Positions 23,349 to 32,693 of a DNA stretch of 64,000 bases are shown here, piece by piece. Source of the stretch: Rhizomys pruinosus (Eukaryota; Chordata; Mammalia; Rodentia; Spalacidae); NCBI GenBank assembly GCA_009823505.1, contig VZQC01013876.1, forward strand, positions 977,132 to 1,041,131, written 5' to 3'. Position numbers and translations under genes: made by a program. How positions within the stretch are numbered: position 1 is the stretch's first letter; each line of letters starts with the position of its first letter. The notes under the pieces are model-generated. The model searched no databases, was not told the origin of the DNA, and saw only the letters and a list, made by a program, of their open reading frames with translations.

Positions 23349-24518
23349 ATGTGTATGTTTGGAGAAGTGTGGAAGACTTTGGAACTTTGGGCTGGAAAGG
23401 CTGTTGACTATTATAAGCAGAGCTTAAAGGGCCATTCTAGTGGAGGCCTGGAAGAAAGCATGGCTGCAAAAGATGTGGTCCCAGGGGAAAATAAAGACTT
23501 AGGCAGCAACCAGGATATTTTGATAAAGAGTCTGGCAGCAGTTTGCCCACAGCCCAGATGCTTGCCTGATGCTAAGTTGAAAAGCAGTGGACTGATGTCT
23601 TTGGCGGAGGATATTTCAAGACAGCCTAATGTAGAAATGGTGGCGTGGCTTTTAATGGTGAATATTATACAGATCTACAGTGAAAAAGAGCAGATGGAGC
23701 AGAAAGAAATGCAAAATGTACAGTTTGGCTCTGATAACTGCACTAGGAAGATTAAAGGTGGGGCCAAGGCATGTGAAGGAGAGGTTGGATCTGAAAACTG
23801 CACTAGGAAGATTAAAGGTGGGGCCAAGGCTTGTGAAGGAGAGTTTCCTTTTGATAAGGAGTTTAAAGTGATTAAGGAAGGGCTTCGAGATTTACAAGTA
23901 AACAAAAGAATCAGTACCTTCAGGGCAAGACCACACCCAGCTAATCCTCCAGCAAGTCCAGGGCAGAGAAAAGTAGCAAATGTGGTTGAAATGGGCCAGG
24001 GTCTGGCCCGAACTTGCAGCCAGATTCGGCAATTTCATTCACGTGGTGCTGGCTTTAGAGACATGAAGTTTGCAAGAGTGAAGGGGTCATCAGCTCTTCC
24101 TCCACGGTTTCAGAGAGCCAAAGAGGCCAGGAAGAGTACAGCAGGGGTGTCCCTGAATAAAGAAGGCCGTGATAGGCCACTGCGTGAAGCTGTGAGTATG
24201 AAGCCTGGTTGGCAGCGGAGACCCCAAGAAGACTTTCGAGATGCCAGACCTGTGAGATATTTGCCAAGGAGAGCTGCATACGGGGAGTGGTACCAGCCTA
24301 AGAAAGAGATGTATGTTGCAAGCAAAGCTGGAAGAGCTGAGCCGTGTAAGCCCTTTGGAAGTCAAGTCCCAGAAGTCGCATGTGGAGCTACAGGACTTGG
24401 CGTTTGCCCTGCTGGTTTTCGGTCTTGTTTTGGTCCAGTATTTCCTCACTATGCCTCTATTCCTCCCTTTTGGAATGGGAATGTGTATTCGGTTCCACTG
24501 TACATTGGGAGTATGTAA
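23349..24518 (+). CDS. MaLR internal ORF, 389 codons, function unknown
   Basis: The first ATG after the primer site is at 23349 and the stop TAA at 24516-24518; the frame is also open upstream through the primer site. The product is 389 residues: a mixed N-terminal third with a hydrophobic patch near residues 90-105, a 20-residue tandem repeat at about 127-166 (unit starts GSDNCTRKIKGG), then a long Arg/Lys/Pro-rich region and a Gly/Phe/Tyr-rich end. I see no zinc knuckle, DTG protease or YxDD motif. MaLR internal regions are considered distant from ERVL gag; the basic character would suit nucleic-acid binding, but that is inference. A frame this long with no stop in a non-autonomous element suggests recent selection or recent origin. 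Confidence 0.7.
   Translation: MCMFGEVWKTLELWAGKAVDYYKQSLKGHSSGGLEESMAAKDVVPGENKDLGSNQDILIKSLAAVCPQPRCLPDAKLKSSGLMSLAEDISRQPNVEMVAWLLMVNIIQIYSEKEQMEQKEMQNVQFGSDNCTRKIKGGAKACEGEVGSENCTRKIKGGAKACEGEFPFDKEFKVIKEGLRDLQVNKRISTFRARPHPANPPASPGQRKVANVVEMGQGLARTCSQIRQFHSRGAGFRDMKFARVKGSSALPPRFQRAKEARKSTAGVSLNKEGRDRPLREAVSMKPGWQRRPQEDFRDARPVRYLPRRAAYGEWYQPKKEMYVASKAGRAEPCKPFGSQVPEVACGATGLGVCPAGFRSCFGPVFPHYASIPPFWNGNVYSVPLYIGSM
23727..23846 (+). repeat. 60-bp tandem duplication inside the MaLR ORF
   Basis: Two adjacent 60-bp units (from ggctctgataactgc and ggatctgaaaactgc) differ at only a few sites. The period is a multiple of three, so the reading frame is kept. Confidence 0.95.
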
Positions 24519-24682
24519 TTTGCCTTTTGATTTTACAGGAGCTTACAGTTAAGAGATTGGCCTGAGTCTCAGAAGAGACTTTGGACTGTGGACTTTTGAA
24601 TGACATTGAAACTGGTAAAGACTATGGGGACTTTTAAGGTTGGACTAAATGCGTTTTGCATTTTATATGGTCAGGAGCCTAT

Positions 24683-24700
24683 GGGGGCCAGGGAGTGGAA
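24683..24700 (+). other. Polypurine tract
   Basis: gggggccagggagtggaa directly precedes the 3' LTR, the expected place for plus-strand priming. Confidence 0.75.
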
Positions 24701-25055
24701 TGTGGTGGTTTGAATGAGTGTCCCCCATAGGCTCTAGGTATTCAGACATTTGTCTCCAGTTGGTGGTGCTGTTTCTGGAGGTCTTAGAAGGTGTGGCCAT
24801 GCTGGGGGAAGTGTGTCACTGGGGGTGGGCTTAGTGAGCTTAACAAGCCTCGTGCTCTACAGTTGCTCTCTCTTTGCTTCCTGTGCTCTTTGCGAGATGT
24901 GACCCTCGGTTTGCTGCTCCAGATCCAGCCACCACGCCTCCCGCCACAATGGACTAATTCCCTGGAACCGCCAATCGTAAGCTCAAATAAACTCTTCCTT
25001 TTATAAGTTCCTTGGTCTGGTGTTTTATCACAGCAACAGAAAACTGACTAATACA
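24701..25055 (+). repeat. 3' LTR of the MaLR element
   Basis: Same length and ends as the 5' LTR, AATAAA at 24986-24991, with one C for T difference. Confidence 0.95.
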
Positions 25056-25108
25056 ATTATAATTAGAAATGTTATATGAAATACACAAAACTTCAATGAA
25101 AAAGCTTG

Positions 25109-26319
25109 ATAGCAATATATATTCTCACATATTAAGTATAAAAGACTATGTATTTACATTAAAAAGTTTATCCTATCAGTTGTAATCTTTTAACCTCATT
25201 CATGAATTTACATGTAGCTGTCACAAATCTTTTACTGTATTCTGAAAAGAAATTATGACATTCAACCCTCTGTAAGTTTAAAGAGTGCTTGAATGGAACA
25301 GGTGTGACCATTGATTGCCTTTGGACACTTATTCCTTTCATTATTTATGCTCAAAATGAAAAATATTTTAAGGGCGAACCTGATAATATTTTAATAGTAC
25401 TAATCCACTACAGGGCCAACTGACCCAGAAAGACATTGAATCATTTAACTATATTGTCTTGCTTTAGTCAATGTCACTCACAGCAATCTATCATATAAAT
25501 ATTTCAAGATGATCCATCACATGAGAATTAAATTATAAGAGATCTCAAGAGGTCTTGAATTTGGAACTTGTTTTATTAAAGATGTAGCAATTCTTTAACA
25601 GGACTTTCAATCATACTCTTAAATGGACTGTCGATTGCAGAGTAATCTGTTTTATCATTTTTTCATTATTAAAACTTTGAGAACAAATACTTCCAAACCC
25701 AGTTTTCTATCTGTTCTCAGGAGTATACGATCTACCTTCTATCAAATTAGAAGGGAAAACGTGATTCTCTAAGTTTATGGATTCACCAGTTTGGAGGTTA
25801 ACACAATGTCTTTTGCAGGGAATATACTGACACACTTCTACCACTATAACCATCTGAGTTCTTCTTATAAGCCAAATGTTATTCTAAAAACTACACGAAT
25901 CAACATATTCAATATCTTAGTAACTATGTTGGAGATGAAGGAACTGACAACTACAGGTTAAACAGCCTGAAGGTCACATAGTTAATCTGTCTGAATGAAA
26001 AATCCGTGTACTATCAGAACAATCATAATCATAATAACGCCAAGAGCTAGAATGCATAGAGGCAGTGTGCGACAAGTTCTGCTTCAATGAATTTACACTT
26101 ATCATGACTTATTCTTTCTACAATAAACTAACATTGTAGAGAATTTCATTATCTTTTTATATAGATGAAAAAGTAAAGCACAAAAAGGTTAAATAATGTG
26201 CCACAGGTAGGTAGTGTGACCTTCGACTCACATCTATCCCCTGAATTTAGTATGCAAAATTGTGAAAAACTTTCATGTGTGGGCTTATGATTCGAAATGT
26301 GTTATATTTTTGAATTTTT
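25109..26319. other. Unique intron sequence downstream of exon 60
   Basis: 1.2 kb of AT-rich DNA with no repeat or gene recognised. Part of it resembles the mammal-wide 'ctacaggttaaacagcc..ggtcacatag' type motif, perhaps a MIR trace, but too weak to call. Confidence 0.45.
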
Positions 26320-26524
26320 AAAATTTAATTTTATGTGCGTGAGTGTTATGTTTGCATATGTATAAGTGTACCTGTGTCCTGCACTGCCCATGTAAGAGGG
26401 CATCAAATCCCCTGAAACTGGAGATACAGATAGTTGTTAGCTGACATGTGGGTGCTGAGATTCAAACCTGGGTCTTCTGCAAGAACAACCAGGGCTCTTA
26501 ACCACTGAGCAATCTCTCCAGCCC
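26320..26524 (-). mobile_element. B2/B3 SINE (diverged)
   Basis: ttttatgtgcgtgagtgtta to actgagcaatctctccagccc on the plus strand. Confidence 0.85.
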
Positions 26525-26864
26525 TAGGAACTATGTTCTTATAAATAATATTAGAACACACTATTGACTTTTCTTTCAATTAGGATTCCAAAGGAAAGGA
26601 TGTTATCAAAATCCAAGCAACAACAACAAAGGAATTGCCTGCTAACAATTAGGTTCACCACTGTTCTTTCATACTATTGTAAGACATTCTGAAGATTAGC
26701 TTTGGGACATTTTCAAAACTGACAGTTGCAATTTCAAAATAAAGACATATGAAGTAATAGGAAGCAGCAAATGAAGAAATTGTATTGCTCTTTACAAACA
26801 AGCTTTTTGTGCATGCCACTTTATCGGATGGAGCAAGGGACAACAATGCTCATAATGTGCCTAC
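26525..26864 (-). other. Proximal intron 60 flank
   Basis: 340 bp directly downstream of exon 60 in gene orientation, free of recognisable repeats. It begins with the donor gtaggcacatta on the minus strand. Confidence 0.6.
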
Positions 26865-27011
26865 CTGCAGAAGCTTCCATCTGTTGTTCAGATCTTCCAG
26901 AGTGCTGAGGTTATATGGTGACAGCTGAATGCCTAATGTGGTGAGTTGGCGAGCAAGGTCATTGATGTGATTGATGTTCTCTTTAAGAGGTGCAATTTCT
27001 CCCCGAAGTAC
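26865..27011 (-). CDS. Dmd: Dystrophin exon 60 (second half of spectrin-like repeat 24)
   Basis: Read on the minus strand, the exon starts after ...cccatag and ends ...CTGCAG before gtaggc, so it has AG acceptor and GT donor sites. It is 147 bp and gives 49 in-frame codons with no stop, starting VLRGEIAPLKEN, containing GIQLSPYNLSTLEDLN and ending RWKLLQ. Length, phase (0 to 0) and sequence match exon 60 of DMD; utrophin differs strongly here. Dystrophin links cortical actin to the dystroglycan complex at the muscle membrane. This exon encodes the end of the rod domain just before hinge 4 and the WW domain. It is expected in Dp427, Dp260, Dp140 and Dp116 but not Dp71, whose promoter lies further 3'. 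The donor (gtaggc) is off consensus at +4 and +6, and the pyrimidine tract is interrupted by purines. The exon is too short to stand out by ORF length. Confidence 0.96.
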
Positions 27012-27111
27012 CTATGGGCAAATTGGAAGATATTTAAAGCAAAGAAATACAGACATGTTGGAACTATAAGACATCTTATTCTGTTTGGGATGCAATGTCA
27101 GCTTTGTTCTT

Positions 27112-27499
27112 TCTATGGTCTGAGTGTCTGGGTTTCCCCAAAATTCATACATCGAAAATGTTAAAGAGAATACTACTAATAAGCAGAATTATAACCTATC
27201 TGGCAATGAAATCAGGAGGTGGATCCTTTCGAAAGGTAAGTTTTGAGATTGATGTCCTTATAAAAGACACCCCAGAGAGCTAGCTATTCCCTTTGACTAT
27301 TGAGGAAGTAGTGCGAAGGAGGTTATCTATGAGATGTAGACTCTCACTGAATAATATATCTGCTAAAGACTTAAACCTGGACTTCTCCAAAACTGTGAGA
27401 AATATTTTTTTTGTTGTTCATGAACCACCCAGTTTATGTTTTTTGTTTGTTTATTTTTGTTGTTATTGTAGTTGTTATAGAATCCCAATCAGATGAAGA
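27112..27499 (+). repeat. MST-type MaLR solo LTR (ancient)
   Basis: tatggtctgagtgtctggg, ccccaaaattcata, ccttataaaagacaccccag, ccaaaactgtgagaaat and gaaccacccagttta follow the MSTA/MSTB LTR order. It is diverged, with a T/G-rich insertion near 27440. It starts about 100 bp from exon 60 inside intron 59. Confidence 0.8.
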
Positions 27500-27735
27500 C
27501 ATTTTGTTGGTTGGTATTATAGCAATTTATGCTTATTAAAGGATGGATAATGATAATATTTATCAAATACTTGCTAGGTACATAATGTTGTGGTAAGCTC
27601 TAACCACACATAATCTAATCCTTTTCCTTCACAACAACCCTGTGAAACTGGGGCTTGGGGAATTTTCACTTTACATTTGAGAAACTAAACTGTAGATGTT
27701 AAATATCACCAAAGACCTATGGGGAAAAATGGTGT

Positions 27736-28136
27736 TGTCGTAGTGTGTCTTCCATTGCTGTGACAAAACACTCTGACTGACACCAACTTGGGGAGGAAAG
27801 GGTTTATTCATCTCCTGGGTCACAGTTCATCACTTAGGGAGCCCAAGGCAGGAACTCAGGGCAGGAACCTGGAGGCAGGAGCTGAAGCACAGGCCATGGA
27901 GGAATGCTGTTCACTGGCTTGCTCCCCTAACCCATGCCCAGCCTGCCTTCTTATACTGTACACAACAACCTGCCCAGGGTGGCACCACTCATTGTGGGCC
28001 GGGCCCTCCCACACTGCTCGACCATCAAGACAATACTCCACAGATGTGGCCACAGGCCAATCCAATGGAGCCAATTCCCCAATTGAGGCTCCCTCAACCC
28101 AGGTGTGTCAAGTTGACACTAAAGCTATCCAGCACA
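27736..28136 (-). mobile_element. Solo LTR (~400 bp, ERV family)
   Basis: Sense orientation is minus. TG..CA ends, AATAAA box (seen as tttatt near 27800) and a perfect 5-bp target duplication ggtgt at 27731-27735 and 28137-28141. Closely similar to 58153-58554. Confidence 0.85.
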
Positions 28137-28154
28137 GGTGTAATATGGAATATA

Positions 28155-28190
28155 TACTTGGGATTAAAGGCATGTGCCATCACGCTATGC
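28155..28190 (-). repeat. B1 fragment
   Basis: gggattaaaggcatgtgcca only; a remnant of a B1 5' end. Confidence 0.45.
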
Positions 28191-28931
28191 CAGAATGCAT
28201 ATTCTTATGAACCTCTCCAAATATATTCTGGAATGGCAAAGTATAAGAACAAATAAAACGCTACTAGGTTCTAATTTCTACTCACCTCTTAAGCAGAAAT
28301 GGATTATTATTTTTTACAATAAAATACCCTCAATCATAAAATAATGCCTTCATACTTTGGAGCAATTACATAATATATAGTTTAATTTATGGACGATGGT
28401 ATTTTTTCAAGGCCTGGAATGACTTCCTGATCTCGTGGTATTTTAGTCCTTGTAGCAGTAACTTCTGAAGGCTCCCATGGGAGTTTCTTGGCTGTCTCTG
28501 AAGCTTGAAAGCAGAAGTTTCTAATGCCATGCAGCATGGCAATCATGAATAGAACCGCATGCAGATATGCAGAGGATATCATGCCTCTTATCTACCCCAT
28601 TGAGGTGGCATTTATGGATCTTTAACATGATGTATGATGTCCAAATGTTCCAATGAGTAATATCTAAGGGACAAACTCCCTCACTTAGGAGAACAGTTTG
28701 TGTAATGTAATATCAGTGCACAAGGACAGCATCATTGACTTTACATGCTATGGGACTTGTTGATTCAGGTAGCCATTATCTCTCTTTCTGGTTCATTGTG
28801 TTGATAAAACCACTGTTTGCACTGACATGATCTATAATCCTTGCTGGTTTGTACAATAAAAATAAAAGGATGATATTATCCTCCTAAATCAACTTGAATA
28901 TCTCACCACTAATATGTTATGTTATTATGCA
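28191..28931. other. Unique intron sequence
   Basis: A 66-codon minus-strand open frame at 28382-28582 reads sensibly (KKLPWEPSEVTATRTK) but I cannot match it to a family; there is no poly-A or target repeat to support a retropseudogene. Confidence 0.4.
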
Positions 28932-28945
28932 GATATAAGAATCTT

Positions 28946-28969
28946 TTTTTTTCTGCGCCCCCCCCCCGT
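28946..28969 (-). mobile_element. 24-bp micro-insertion with 14-bp target repeats
   Basis: A T-run, ctgcg and a C-run lie between two perfect copies of gatataagaatctt (28932-28945 and 28970-28983). This looks like an extremely 5'-truncated retroposon, minus orientation. Confidence 0.65.
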
Positions 28970-28983
28970 GATATAAGAATCTT

Positions 28984-29163
28984 AAATTGTTCTTTGGTAA
29001 AATATAACATGGCAACCATTTTGTTTAACTTGGTTGTATTTTTTTAGCAAAGAAAACATAGAAAAAGAATTCCAGAGAGTGATAGGGTTGCCAAGGGAGG
29101 AATAACCTGAACTTAAGGTTTTGTTGTTTTTGTTTTGTATTTTATTTTACTTATTATTTTTAC
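28984..29163. other. Intron sequence leading into T-rich B2 tail
   Basis: No gene is seen; the right part is the T-rich tail region of the two B2 elements that follow. Confidence 0.4.
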
Positions 29164-29403
29164 TTTTTATTATTTTTTTATTTTTGTATGTGTATGAGTG
29201 TACTGTCTGCATGTAGGTCTGTGCACCCGTGTTGTGTAATGCTGCGGAGGTCAGAAGAGAGTCTCGGATTGCCCTGTAACTGGAGTTCTCCTAGAATTGG
29301 AGTTACAGAAGGTTCTTAGCCGCCATGTGGGTGCTGGGGATCAAAGCCAGTTCCTCTGCAAGAGCAGTCCATGCTCTTAACCGCTAGGCTATCTCTCCAG
29401 CCC
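29164..29403 (-). mobile_element. B2 SINE, long form, inserted in an older B2
   Basis: Well preserved minus-strand B2 with the ggagttctcctagaattgg duplication. The repeat tatttttactttt flanks it and belongs to the older B2 tail. Confidence 0.9.
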
Positions 29404-29603
29404 CTATTTTTACTTTCTGAGTGCGTGTATTGCCTGCATGTATGATGTAAGTGCACCCATGCCATGCAATGCTCAAGGATGTCAGAAAAGGGGATCATAT
29501 TCCCTTGGAATTGGAGTTGTTAGCCACCATATGGGTGCTGGGAATTAAACCTAGGTCTTCCACAGGAGCAGCCAGTGCTCTTAACTTCTGAACCTCTCCA
29601 GCC
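29404..29603 (-). mobile_element. Older B2/B3 SINE
   Basis: gagtgcgtgtattgcctgca to cttctgaacctctccagcc, diverged; its tail was split by the younger B2. Confidence 0.8.
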
Positions 29604-29614
29604 TTTTTATTTGC

Positions 29615-29670
29615 TTTTAAAATAGGGAATCTTGCTATGTAACCCAGGCTGGCTTCAAATTCACAGTAAC
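29615..29670 (-). repeat. B1 fragment
   Basis: tatgtaacccaggctggcttc is the middle of a diverged B1. Confidence 0.5.
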
Positions 29671-29810
29671 CTTATCCATTATGTTCCAAAGCAGAGTTTA
29701 GACTTTTAAATTTAATTTTTTCCATTTTCATAAAATATAGTTTGAGGTATTTCGATCCCTTCCCCTATCTGTACATCCCCTCACTGCCTCTGCCCAATTT
29801 AATGCACTGT

Positions 29811-29829
29811 CATACACATACACACACAT

Positions 29830-29908
<79 letters not shown>
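29811..29908. repeat. (CA)n-(TA)n compound microsatellite
   Basis: About 27 CA units pass directly into about 20 TA units. Confidence 0.97.
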
Positions 29909-29909
<1 letters not shown>

Positions 29910-29949
29910 CAGCCTACAGAGAATTGTTTTCATTTCTTTTTCTTTGTTT

Positions 29950-30079
29950 TTGTGTTTTTAGATAGAGTCTCACTATGTAGCTCGGGGTGGCCTGAAATTC
30001 AATAGGTAGTCTAGGCTGTCTTAAAAACTGACATAGTTTTGCCTTCTTCTTCCAGGATCTGAGCTACCACATCCAGCCC
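29950..30079 (-). mobile_element. B1 SINE (old)
   Basis: gatagagtctcactatgtagc to gctaccacatccagcccc, strongly diverged. Confidence 0.75.
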
Positions 30080-30429
30080 CTACAGTTTTTAAAAGTAGTC
30101 ATTAAAATATATTAAAAACATATGGCTTCCTTTGGCATGACAAAAAGTTTCATTATAGTAGTATTGATGAAGTCACAAAGAATATGATAACCACTACTGA
30201 ATTACACATTTTAACAGGGTAAATTTTATGATTTATATTATACTTTAATAAAAATGTAAAAAGCCGTTCTTTCCAGAAACATGCAAAAATCATGCAATAT
30301 ACTGAGGTTTTGTTAAATATTGTATTTATGGAATGCCACTGGAATTAATCTTAAAATATTTTATAGAGGTTGCTAATAAATATTATTCGCTTCTTACAAA
30401 GAAATACATCTATTAAAAGAATCAGATCT
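30080..30429. other. Unique AT-rich intron sequence
   Basis: No feature was recognised. Confidence 0.5.
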
Positions 30430-30612
30430 GTTAGGTGTAATTCCATACTCCTTTAATCCCAGCACTGGAGAGGAAAAGGCAGGCAGATCTCTCTGAGTTT
30501 GAGGCCAGCCTAGTCTACATACTGGGTTCCAGGTCAGCCAGGGTTACTTGCTGAGACCTTATTTTAAAAAAATAGTAGTAGTCATAGTAATAATAGAAAT
30601 AATAAAACAAAA
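30430..30612 (+). mobile_element. B1 SINE (old) with AT-rich tail
   Basis: cctttaatcccagcactgga to gctgagaccttattttaaaa, then a tagtagtag/aataat tail. Confidence 0.8.
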
Positions 30613-32004
30613 AAAATTTAAAAGTAAGTGCCCAGGTAAAAAGTTTAACAAATACATGTTAAACCCGTATACATGTACTTGTGTCTCTAAAAATAAATAA
30701 TCCATAATTATTCTGCTTTGTGTAAGAGAAAGTTAGAAACCCAATTTCTGAAATGTCTATAGGCAAACTGGGAGAGAAAGGCAATGATTCCAAAATGCGA
30801 CCAGTCTCTTCTAGTTTACCACATGTATTTCTAGTAGCAGTGAATAAACACGTGATGAGGCCCACTATGAAGATGGCGAGATTGCTCTTTCTGTGAAACC
30901 GTGAGATAGTCAGCTTTTAAGTTATGTCATTCTTGGATTTCAGTTCCCTCTAGGTTGCATAGTGTGAATGTTCCAGTGCTTTGACTCAAATATTTTGATT
31001 TTGACTTTCCCTGAATCCTGAGTACAATGATGTATCAGTATTTTGGAAGATGAAAATTAAAAAATGAACTCCAGTACTTATATTTATTTATAAAATAACA
31101 CTTCCCCCTCTAACTTTGTTTGAAAAATATTTGTCTCTCCCTCTATAAAATATGAAATGTCATGGATTTGTATTCCATTTTCCATCCTTGCTAGCAATGA
31201 TAGCTGATGATCTCTGCAGGGATCTATATGTAAGTAAAAAGGCTTGAGGTATCTGTTAACATGTGTAGCCCTTCTTCCATTAGTTGAAAAGTTAGGTGTT
31301 CGTGCAATTATCAGTTGTATGTATGCTTGCAAACTTGTTTTTACCAATGAGTATTACAATTACATAATTTAATTAAGGTTTCCATAATCAAAGAACTATT
31401 CACCTAAAGAGCAAATAAAACTGCTATTTTCTTAAAGAATCAGGTCAAATACCCTCCAAACTTGTATCCAAAAGAAATAAAGCAAATACTGGTAAGTAGA
31501 TAAATATGGATGTAAATACAATCAAATATTAGGAATACAACCCTTAACTTTTATGAGTGTGAGGTCAGAAAGAATCTCATGCTTCCTGATAGACTCTCTC
31601 TACAGTGAAGCAACCAGTATGGGAAATCAGAAAGTTTGCATTGTCAGTGTGATTTATGGAGAACTCCAATCAGTGGCCCATCATTTAAAGAAAGTTTTCA
31701 CATACAATCAAGATATTTGTGACTGTTTAAATTAAAATCAATCATTTAACACATATTTTTATTAAGATCCCCATTTAAGTGGCTTTTCCCATTAATTATT
31801 CGACTATAGTTTCTAATTGAATCAGAAGATGGAACATCTATTATAGATTTTTACTACTGGTATTTTTCTCTAACTGCTATTACTGTTTCACTACTATAAT
31901 TAAGACAAATGTTCAGTTTAACCTAAATACCAAAGTTTCAACTTAGGTATATGATAATTAAAGTTGTTCAAAAAATATTCTGTACATTTTTCATTAACAA
32001 TTAT
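30613..32004. other. Unique AT-rich intron sequence
   Basis: 1.4 kb with no repeat or gene recognised; the open frame at 31084-31347 (minus) has no supporting motif. Confidence 0.5.
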
Positions 32005-32177
32005 TAATTGTGTATGATGTGGGGGTTGGTACATATGTCATTATGCACATGGAGGTCAGAGGACAACTTGTGGGAGTTGGTGCTTTTCTTCTACCATGTG
32101 GATTCTTGGGGTCGAATTCAGGCCCTCAGGCTTGGTGGCAAATGTCTTTATTGAGTGAGCCATTTCACCAGCTCCCA
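32005..32177 (-). mobile_element. B3 SINE
   Basis: cacatggaggtcagaggacaa to gagccatttcaccagctcc matches the B3 tRNA-derived SINE on the minus strand. Confidence 0.8.
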
Positions 32178-32220
32178 GGAAGTTTTTGAAAGTGTTTTTG
32201 AGGTTAATTACTTAACATTA

Positions 32221-32330
32221 TTGTTTTTGAGACAGGGCCTTGTTATATAGCTCAGGATGGCCTAGACCTAGCTATGTAGACCAGGTTGTCCTGAAACACA
32301 TAATCTTCCTTCCTAAGTCTCTGATGATTT
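32221..32330 (-). mobile_element. B1 SINE (old)
   Basis: ttttgagacagggccttgtta and gtagaccaggttgtcctg are recognisable; the 5' part has decayed. Confidence 0.75.
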
Positions 32331-32693
32331 CTGGAACTAGAGGGTGTAGACTATAGAAATTTTGATCAGGGAGAGATCAGTTGATAAAGTGGCAATTTCA
32401 GACAAAGTTTCATTTTCAGAATGTGTCTTGATCAGCCAAGGAATTGAGCCACTTAGTGTCAAGAGGACATTAAGCATAGGAGGATAGAAGAAATGATATA
32501 ACTGATGGTAGAAAAGATGGAAAAAAGGAGGCTGCAGAAGGTTATGAAGGAGAGTCCGCTTTGAGTGCTTATGTTGGGATTTGGTTTGGGTTCAGGTGGC
32601 TTCTCCACTCTAGTGACAGTTCACTGCTGTAAGTCGTCAGTACCTAGAAGTATATGACTATACACTGAACTACAAAACCTATGTGTTGTGATG
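32331..32693. other. Unique intron sequence
   Basis: No feature was recognised. Confidence 0.5.

Larger units (their letters stand above)
22948..25055 (+). mobile_element. Complete young MaLR (MT-like) LTR retrotransposon
   Basis: 2108 bp with 5-bp target duplication attat at 22943-22947 and 25056-25060. Two 355-bp LTRs with TG..CA ends appear identical except for one position (cctcctgcc versus cctcccgcc). Between them lie a Leu-type primer site, one long ORF and a polypurine tract. There is no protease, RT, integrase or envelope, so it must use enzymes of another element. This matches ERVL-MaLR structure. It lies opposite to Dmd, about 1.8 kb downstream of exon 60 in gene orientation. Confidence 0.95.
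21722..25108 (+). mobile_element. L1 3' end (older copy), split by L1 and MaLR insertions
   Basis: ORF2 end (gaagccattatgctaagtga) and 3' UTR run to about 22165, resume at 22875-22947 (gcagggcagaatgcatgagt) and finish at 25056-25108 (gaaatacacaaaacttcaat). The insertion order is therefore this L1, then the two interrupters. Confidence 0.75.
1..26864 (-). other. Dmd: Dmd intron 60 (partial)
   Basis: This is the downstream intron relative to the minus-strand exon. No match to the exon 61 coding sequence was seen, consistent with intron 60 being very large in mammals. The content is mostly LINE, SINE and LTR insertions, including the young MaLR element. Confidence 0.85.

Noticed and set aside
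26946..27164. Plus-strand 72-codon frame over the Dmd exon
   Set aside because: It crosses the real exon boundary on the wrong strand; dystrophin homology is on the minus strand only.
29742..30005. Frame with Thr-His and Tyr-Ile repeats
   Set aside because: Translation of the CA/TA compound microsatellite and an adjoining B1.
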